From NCBI RefSeq assembly GCF_030463535.1, contig NC_132892.1, positions 30,400,936 to 30,464,935 of the forward strand: a DNA stretch of 64,000 nucleotides, in the 5' to 3' direction. Origin of the DNA: Salminus brasiliensis (taxonomy: Eukaryota > Chordata > Actinopteri > Characiformes > Bryconidae). Below the pieces are notes generated by a model. That model searched no databases. It was not told the DNA's origin and saw only the letters and a program-made list of their open reading frames with translations. Shown piece after piece: positions 27,201 through 37,200 of the stretch; the stretch's first letter is position 1, and each line of letters opens with the position of its first letter. Made by a program: the position numbers and the translations under genes.

Positions 27201-30200
27201 AGGATGAGCCAGACGAGATGTCATCGCCGCTAACCAATCATCGGGAGGCAGGTGTAGGGCGAGACAGAGAGCAGGAAAGGCGTCTGGAGGACAGGACTAA
27301 GTGGTTCCAGGAAGCAATCTTGGAGAGCGAGGGTGAGAGCCCATGGGACAAAGTGCAGCTGAAGAAGGGTATGGTGGCCTCTGTGACTCATATGATGCCA
27401 CAGATCTCTGAGACCCTGGTAGGGACGGATATTGAGAAGAAGTGGGAGGACTTTGAGAAGATCCCTTTTGAAGATATGAAGTTGTTTTCTCCGGGTGGCT
27501 CACAGGCTCCTGTAGCGACCAATGAGGTGCTTCAGAGAGAGGTAATGAATCCAATCCTCACAGCGAATGCAGGGGGTTAAATGAGATCTTAAAGGGAGAG
27601 CTTATGGGGGCTCTGAGTGGCACAGCAGTCTAACACACTTTCACTATGGCCTGGGGGTTGCCAAGCTCCCATCCTGAGCCATGCCGCTTTGCCATCAGCA
27701 GCCGGAGTCAAAGAGAGCACAATTAGCCACGCTGGTTAGATGGCGCTCTCTCCCCTCATCTTTCTTAAAAGCTATGCTAGCTGGTGCAGTGGAGCTGGGG
27801 ACCTGCCGCTCCCTCGGAGGAGTCATGTGTTAAGTCCTTACTCTCCTGTTGCTCCTGTGTTGGGAGCATTGCTAGTGCTAGGACAAGCTATGAAAGGGTG
27901 GGATAATTGGCAGTACCAGATTGGGAGAAAAAGGAAAACTTTTGACAAACCAATTAAAAGAGTAGGCTCACAACTTACCTAAAAAGTGACCTAAAAGGGC
28001 TGGATGGGTCCACCTTTGCTAGAAGTTTGGCCTTAATTGGTCCAGGAGCTGTTTACAATTGGTAGGTTTGGCTTGGTGAAGCAAAAGATACAAAGATACC
28101 AAGTGTGAAGAGCAGCAAAACCTTAAGCACAAGTCATATAGAGGTTATTTTCGGTTCCTTTTTTCAATAGTAGAGTAGAGTAGTAACAGTAATAGTAACA
28201 GTAGAGTTCACTTAATTGCTTGAGCTTTATACCGTGGCATCAGACATCAGAGCTGTCCGAACAGCAAGATCCAATTAGGAGCTCCTTTATTTGACTGATA
28301 CCCCATTGCTGTGCGGATTTGATCACATTCAGAGACGAGAGTGAAGTTAGTGAGGTCAGGATGTTGGATGATCACCACCCTACCTCATCCCCAACTCCCC
28401 AGCTTATCCGAAAAGTATTGGACAGAGCACCATCCGTCATTCCAGAGAACACAGTTAGTTCCACAGCTCAATGCTGAGTCCTATTCTATTGGCAGTACGT
28501 CTTCTCTACAGGGACTAGACAAGCTGTGTGTGTGTGTGTGTCTGCATTTGCACATCTGTGTCAGCAATGGGTGCAACCTAAAGTAGCTGAATGCATTCAT
28601 TAGACAAGGTGTCCACAACATGTCTTCCACCAGGTCCTGTCTCTGAGGCAGCAGATCGAGGACCTGCGCAAAGGCCGAATCGAATCCAGACCTGGCATCA
28701 CCTGCGGCCCGGACGCCCCCTGCGCCTCCAGACTGGAGCAGATCATGAGAGAGCACAGAGAGAGACTGCAGGAGATGGAGAGAGAGCATGACAGAGAGAG
28801 AACAGAGATGGAGAAAGAGAGAGAGCAGCAGCTAAAGGAGGAGGCGCAGAACGCAGCACAAGGTGAATACTGCCATCCATCTCATTACACTGTGCTTAAC
28901 AGGGTACTTCAAGCTCCTCTAAGATCCTGCGTATTCTGCCTGAAGATACAAAACCACTATATCGTCGCTGTCTTTCAAAAACCAGCGTCCATCCTTCACC
29001 CAATATTTTCCCCCTTTTCCCCCAATTTGGTTCTGCCAGTTAACCCACCTGTTCATAGCTCTCCATAGCACAAGCAATGCTCCCAACACTAGGGGGGGGG
29101 GTAAGGACTTAACAGAGGTCTCCTCTGATACATGTGAAGGCTGACACCTACCGACCCACAGCCAACTGTGCTGTCTCTAGGACTCTGGCTGCCAATGCCA
29201 AAGCTTGGGCATGGCTCGGGATTCGAACTTGTGACCCCCAGGCCTTCGACTGCTGTGCCACTCAGAGCCCCCGTAAGCTCTCTTTTTAAGATCTTATAAA
29301 AACCCTAGTTTTGTTGAGGTTTTGATTCATTACCTCTGTCTGGAGAACCTCATTGGTCACTACAGGAGCCTGTGAGCCAACAAAGACAACAATTTCATAT
29401 CTCAGAAAGAGATCTTCTCAAAGTCCTCCCACTTCTTCTCAATGTCCATCTCTACCAGGGTCTTAGAGATCTGTGTAAAGTTGGCGTTTTCAGGCTCAAG
29501 TGGCTCAGCGGTTTAAAAACGCTAACTTTATAGGAGGAGAAAAAATCTTCTTAACTGTCAATAGAAGTTGATGGGAAAAGATTTTTTCCAAGTCATTTTG
29601 GAGCATTTCTATTGGTCCAATCATCATAAAAGTTGATTGACAATGACACAATGTAAAGAACAACTGCCAGATTCACATTTGGTCAAAATGGCCAAAATGC
29701 CCCCCACTCTCTCTTTCACGTCTTTATTTGTATCTCTTGTTCTTTTCAGCCATGGAGGCTCTGAGAAAGGCCCATCTGGAAGACCTGGAGAGAGTAAAAG
29801 GAGGACAACCCACCAACTCTACACTTCTACTGTGAGTGAACAAGCTCAAGTTGTACACATAAAGTTCATCTGCCCTTTCACTTAACCTTTAAAACTTCAG
29901 AATACACTGACGGAGCTCCCTCATTCACGATGTAGCCATTTAAAATGTCTCTCTAAGGTCCTCTCCTCAAAGAACAGTTATGTAGTTGTCCTACATAAAT
30001 AAATAAAACAGTCCTAAATGATTTCTACATGAACATTTTCCAATCTCTCCTCATCCCTTAACATCAAACCTTTCTGATATTCTGATATATACAAACAAGC
30101 TCTGTTCTGATTGGCTGGCCTGTATTGTACCTGTTTTAAATAGCGTTCTGGGCTGAAACACTCAGAAAGATCTTTAAAAAGATCTCTGAACAGTTAGAAA

Positions 30201-31147
30201 TCAGACGTTCCACTGTCCACTAAATCATTTACAAGTGGAACAGCTGACCAACATGGCCAGATCAGACCGTCCCCTAGTAAGATCAGCCCAAGAGCAGAGC
30301 TCAAGATGAGTGAAGAAGCCTCCATAAATCCTAAAATCACATCATGGCAGCAGGTCAATCTTGTGGGCCACACTTCATGTAATGTGGGGTATCCTGAATT
30401 ATTCACATGACACCTACACATTACACCTACAGGCACTTTTGGCATGACATGACATTCCATTCTAAACCCATAGACATTAATATGTAGCTGGTCCCCCTTT
30501 GCTGTAAGCTCTACCAGCAGCAGCAGGTCTGAGTCAGTTGGAGACTTTTCTGCACTCTGCTCTGAGCTCAGCACTCGGCTCTGACCCCGCTCTGTAACTT
30601 TACGTATGCTTTACGAGTTGCTGTGGCTCCTAAACGCTTCCACTGTTCAATAATAATACCACTCACAGCTGATGGAGGAAGATCTAGGAGGGAGGAAATT
30701 TCACCAGCTGACTTCTTGTTGTTGTTGTTGGTGGTGCAGCGGTGTCTCCTATTACGTACAGAACCACGCTGGAGTTCAGTGAGCTCTTCAGAACTTCCCA
30801 TTCTTTCACTGATGTGTGGAAGACAGGCAGGCTGCATGACTAGGGGCTTGGTTTTATACACCTGTGTATACCTTTGGTTAAAAGGTGTCCCAATACTTTT
30901 GTCAAAATAGTGTATATTACGCTGTTTCTGCTGATTTGTGAGTCCTGTGTAACACATGGGTCCACTAAGGTGATTGGATTGGAAAGTAGAAGCTACACAC
31001 ACACAGGGTGAGTCTCCATTAACAGCTGTGTGGAGTGCAGAACTGTTGGTCAGGCTGCTTCAGCTGGCCAGAGAGAGGATTATAAACACAGAGGATTATA
31101 AACACTGTTACAAACACAGTTTTTGCTCATGGTACAAAGGGCCTCTG

Positions 31148-31194
<47 letters not shown>

Positions 31195-34131
31195 GTCTCT
31201 AACTGGATTACACTGTAGCTGAAGCTCAAAGTGCTTTTACGACGTGTGCATGTGCACATAAATCACACCAGGCCATAGGCTACATGGTAAGGGATAAAGA
31301 ACTGCAACAGCATCACACTGAGTTGAATGAAGGACATTCAGTCAGAAGGACACAGTGAGCATGACGTGAACAGAGGGTCGGAGGAGGGTGGAATGCCGAT
31401 CTGGGATAAAACCGGCAGTTTGTCATTGGAAGTTGTTCTGCATGAGCAGAGAATTGATTTTCAATGGCTTCATTCAGACCATCAGCAAATCAATGAACTC
31501 AATGAAGAGCACATCTGTCCGTAGTCAATGAATAAGCTGTAATGGGTGTGGCTGGTGTGTGGGTGTGTGTGTGTTATGAAAGGCTACCATACTAATACCT
31601 TACTGAAAAGCTGTCCTCTAAAGTGTCCTGATTTAACACTCTACACACAAGCTAATACACTACATGTCCAAATACTTTTGGACACCCCTTCTATTGAATG
31701 CATTCAGCTACTTCAAGTCGCACCCATTGCTGAAACAGCCTCAAACACAGGTTACTACTGCCAGTTATACAGTAGAATAAAAAAAAGTACATGAACCTAT
31801 TGGCACCATGTTGCCTAATGCCAGGCGTGGGCTAGAGGGGTATAAAGCCCCCCAGCATTGAGAAGCTGTGTAGCAGTGGAGGAACTGTGTTCTCTGGAAT
31901 GATGCTTGATGGAGCTCCATCCAATACTTTTGGGATGAGTTGGGGAGTTGGGGATGAGTTAGGGTGACCATCCGACATCCTGACCTCACTAATACTGCTC
32001 TTGTCGCTCTTAAATGCAATCAAATCCTCACAACAATCCTCCTCCAAACTTTTGTAAAATCTCTTCTTCTCTGGACAGTAGAGACAATTACTTCAACAAA
32101 AGCAGGAGTAACTCTTGTTAATACCCTTCAATTCAGAAGAAAGTAAATGAGCAGGTGTCCAAATACTTTTGTCCACATTGCGTAATTATCTAAAAAGTTA
32201 ATAAATGTTCGTGTGTGTGTGTGTGTGTATGTATGTGTGTGTGTGTGTGTGCATGCTTTCAGGCCAGAGTCTCAGTTTCTGCAGCAGGAGTTAGACGGTC
32301 TCTCTGAGCGTTACTCCCAGCGGTGTGTGGAGCTGAGCCGGGTGCAGCACACAGCAGGACACAAACACACACTGATCCAGGAAAAGGAGAGGGAGGTGCA
32401 GCAGCTGCAGAAAGAGAACCAGGTACACAGGGGAGAACAGGGCTTTTGCTACACATGTAACCGAAGAAGCTGTTCACACAGCAGTGGATTATAGATGTAG
32501 TTGGGCTCCGGAGTGGTGCAACTGTCTAAGTGTTTGGGGGGGGGGGGGATTGCCGGTCTAAACTGGGGATGAAATGGGTAAAAGATGTTGCATATGTTGC
32601 ACCTCATACATATATGTGTATTTTACATGATATACACATGCATTCATTAGGAGGGGCGTCCACAAACTTTTTTTTTTAACATACAGATATTGATATGTAA
32701 ACTAAATGGATGGAATGTTTAAATTATTTCTGTATAGTTCTAAATGCAGTAAAAAAACACAGATACACTGTGTCCAAAGGTTTGTGGACACCTGCTCTTC
32801 CAGAGTTGTTTTTGAAATCAAGGGTAATAACAGGGAGATTGTTTTTCCTTTGCTGCAGTAACAGCCTCTAGCTTTCTGCAAAGGATTTACACTACATTTT
32901 GGAACATGCTGTGAGGATTTGATGGCATTTGGCCATGAAGTACTGATTCCCAGAGGAACTGTCTCTGGCTCCAGATGTCTGTAGAGGTCAGCTCCACTGA
33001 GCTTCTATCTACCTGATGGCAGTTTTTGTTAGCAGTGCTTTTCTATAGAGATTAAACAAGCTGTGTATGAGCATCTAACTGCCTGTGTGAGTAATGGGAG
33101 CACGGTAAAGCAGCTGATCTCACTCAGTGTCTGAAAACGTTTGACCAGCGTCGCCTCAAAAATATAAAAAAGTCAGATGTCGTGAGTAGTCCTTCTTTAT
33201 AGCACAGTTAAGCTCTGTCAGCACAACCACAACATCCTGTTTCATTGTTAAACCGTCAGCTCAGTTCAGGCCCTTTTGCACTGACCTAGAACCGAGTCAG
33301 TCAACCTCAGGCCTAACACTGAAAGAAACAGCAAGCTGATCTCAGGCCAGTGTGAAAAGAGCAGCTCTTATCAGACATGCTACTGTCTGTCAGTTTTGAT
33401 GTTGTTTCCTCTTTGTGTCCAAACAGCAGCTGCAGGCGCGTCTGACCGAAGAGATGAGCCTCATGCGATCCTTCATCACAGGTCAGAGGTCAGGGGTCGT
33501 CTCCATTGGCAGTTATGAGCAGAGCACCTCAGAGCTGGAGGTAAGAGGTCAACAGGAGCCTCAACAGCACTGTACCATTCATTTCTGCCACAGTATGCAG
33601 TGATGTAGTACCAGCGCATGACCACTAGATGTCCTTCATGTTGCACAGTCGTACAGCCATAACATTAAAACCACTGGCAGGTGAAGTGAGTAACACTGGT
33701 GATCTGGTTCCAGTGGCTCCTGTCAGGGGGCAGCGAGTGAACAGTCAGTTTTGAAGGTGTTCAAGCAGGAAAAATGAGCAAACGTGAGAGTCTGAGCCAC
33801 TTTAACAAGAACCAAACTGTGATGGTTTAGACGACTGTGCAGGTCTAGGCAGGTCGTGGGGTGTTCCCAGTATGCAGTGGTCAGTACCTACCAAAATTGC
33901 TACAAGGAAGAACAGCCGGTCATGGGCACCCAGGACTTATTGATGCTTACAGAGGTCCCACCTCACAACTTTTTGCTGCTATGGTCATGGTGCCAGATAC
34001 TGCAGGACACACACTCAGAGCTGTTTTGGTGGCACCTTCACAATATTACTATAATATAGGATTTTTAATGTTATGGCTGTTATGGCTTAATGTTATGGTT
34101 GGTGTACACTGTGTGTGTGTGTGTGTGTATG

Positions 34132-34210
<79 letters not shown>

Positions 34211-37200
34211 CTCATGATCAGTTTCTCTGGTTTTACTTTTTATAGGCAGTGTGTTTAAGGAAATTAACATTTGCACTGTATTTAATAAATCATGGACAAT
34301 ATTTCCCCAAAATTCCAAATAAAAAATATTTGCTATTTAGAGAATGTATTTATTTGCAGAAATTATTTATATTTTATTATTATTATTATTTATATTTAAA
34401 TTTTATATTATATTTATTATTTTTAGAAATTATCTGCTCAAATAATGCAAAGAAATTATTATAATAACTATAATGCAAAGTAGTTATTAATCAGGTTTAA
34501 ACACAGCACTAATATCTGAACTTTGAGAGCATTCAGAAATCACTAAGGTGAAATAACCTTGACGGCCAATCACAGCTCTCACGTCTTGGCAGGCTCTCCA
34601 CTAGTCTTTCACATTGCTGTTGGGTCTTTGGGACTATTTCAAATTCCATACTATATATAAATAGGAAAGTAGTGGCATATATCAGATATATATATTAATA
34701 TGAGAAATTTTAATGAGAATTTTAAAGACATTTTGTAATGATTGAGATTTGGAAAGTCTTAACACTTAGCAAGCCCTAACCTTGGCTTCTGTCACATTTC
34801 TAAGACATCTCAGGGACTTATTTACAGTGGACCATCACCCTCAGAAGTCACTATATGGATGCTGATTGAATGTATTCTTACGACACGCTGCCATCTAGTG
34901 GTCAACCCCAGTAAATGATGGATAAGTGCTGCCTCTCCTAGTTTTCATTGTGTACATGTTTATAGCGAGCCATTTAGTCTAAAATCACACCAGCAATATA
35001 AGTCCTAACTCAGAATCTCTGTAATGCAGTTGAAACCAGTAAAAACTCAGTTTCAGAGATTAGCTATGAAATGTTTACTAATAATATTAGATCTACATTC
35101 TAGTCGTATTACCAGAACCACATATCCTTGTAATGTAATTTTAACTACTCCAACTAACCATTGGTTTACATTCAGTTTCACTCTCTCTTATCTATAAATT
35201 CTCTTTATCAGTAAAAACTCCAGTTATGGATATCTACAATACCTCTTTTACAAGTAGAAATCATAATTCCAGATATCTCCACTATAATTTTGACTAGTAA
35301 AAAATTGATTTCTTAGGTATCATTTTATTGATGGCTGGAGTTTGTAATAGTTAAAATGTAATAGTAAATATCTGTATTTAAAGTTTTTACTAGTACAAAA
35401 TAAAATGATAGAAAAGAGAGAGTGGAATTGAGAGTAAATCAATGGTAGCATATGACTAGTTACAATGACATCAAGGATATGTGGTCCTGGTAATGTGACA
35501 AGTCAGAATGGCTATTAGTAGTAAACATGTCATAGCTAATCTCTGAAATGAGAGTTTGAGGTTTTACTAGTAAAACTGAGTTAGGACGCTGGTGTAATTT
35601 GCCATACATGTTAAGAGAATAACTATTACAGGCTTTTTTCAGCTTATATAGCACCTGTGTGTGTGTGCAGATGCTACTGCGTGTGAAGGAGAATGAGATT
35701 GAGTGTCTACATAAGGAAATCAACTGTCTCAGGAATGAAATACAGGCTATAACTAAGGTAACACCAGACAATCTGTCATCTTTTAAAGAGGAAATTCCTT
35801 TAATCACACATTAAAAACTTGGTGCGTTGATTGGATTTGATTTGAATCAGATGTGTACACCATTTCCACTTAAGTGAAGTTTTTGCAGTCACTGACTGAA
35901 ATACAGGGGTATTTTAAATACAAATAAAAGCATCTTCCTTCATTTAAAATCTACACTAAATACCCTTTTAACTTAATGACAAAATATAAAGTTAAATGAT
36001 GCCAGCTATAGAATTTACTACATAAAAAATGCTATAAAATTATTTTGAAGGCATTTCTGCTCCTGTTGTGCTTTAGAATTCCTTCATAATTCAGTGCTTA
36101 AGAAGTAATCAGTAATTCAGTGTGGGATTGGTGGGATTGGTTCACTATAGAGAAACTTATCAATTCTGGTTTCTTTACAGTGGTGGTGAATTGAACCAGG
36201 GGTCACCAGGACTACAACACAAATATAGACACTCCATGTACTGCCCAAACCAACCAGTGAAGCTCCCACCACCATGTTTTTAATATGATTTTTATAAGTA
36301 ATGTTGATTAGTTGGGTAAAGTAGTGGCAACTATGATAATATAGGTTTTCTTTACTGACTATTTTGCCTCACAGCACTCTACAGGGTTTAGGCTAAAAGC
36401 TTCTCAAATCTGTGGTCAAAACAGTGTCTCAGGCGTCAGGCAGCAGATTCCTAACCATTACAGGTGCTACAGGCATTACACGCTTCAGATGTCTGATCCA
36501 TTCATGACCATTGTAAACTATTCTGATACAGTGGGGCAAAAAAGTAGTCAGCCACTGATTGTGCAAGTTCTCCCACTTAGAAAGATGAGAGAGGTCTGTA
36601 GTATTCATCATAGGTACACTTCAACTATGCAAAACAAAATCCAGGAAATCACATCGTATGATTTTTTTTTTTTATAATTTTTTTGGAAATTATGGTGGAA
36701 AATAAGTATTTGGTCGCCCACAAACAAGCAGGGTTTGTGGCTCTCACAGATCTGTAGCTTCTTCTTTAAGAAGCTCTTCTGTCCTCCACTCCTTACCTGT
36801 ATTAATGGCACCTGTTTGACCTCGTTATCTGTGTAAAAGACACCTGCCCACAGCCTCAAACAGTCGCACTCCAAACTTAACCATGGCCAAGACCAAAGAG
36901 CTGTCAAAGGACACCAGGAAGAAAATTGTAGACCTGCACCAGGCTGGGAAGAGTGAATCTAACTACTTTTTTGCCCCACTGTATATCTCTATATATATTC
37001 CTCTTTACACCAAACCCCTCTGAATGGGTTTTTTTTGTTGTTTTTTTTTACATCTTCACTGTTTAATAATGTGGAAATTTTGAAAAATTAGTAGAATTAA
37101 TTTTTGTAAGTAATGTAATGTACATAAAGTTTAAGGTAAGTAAGAACTGAAATCTTAGGAATGACAAAGGAATGCCCTCATAGAGTAAGCCTGAGGTACC

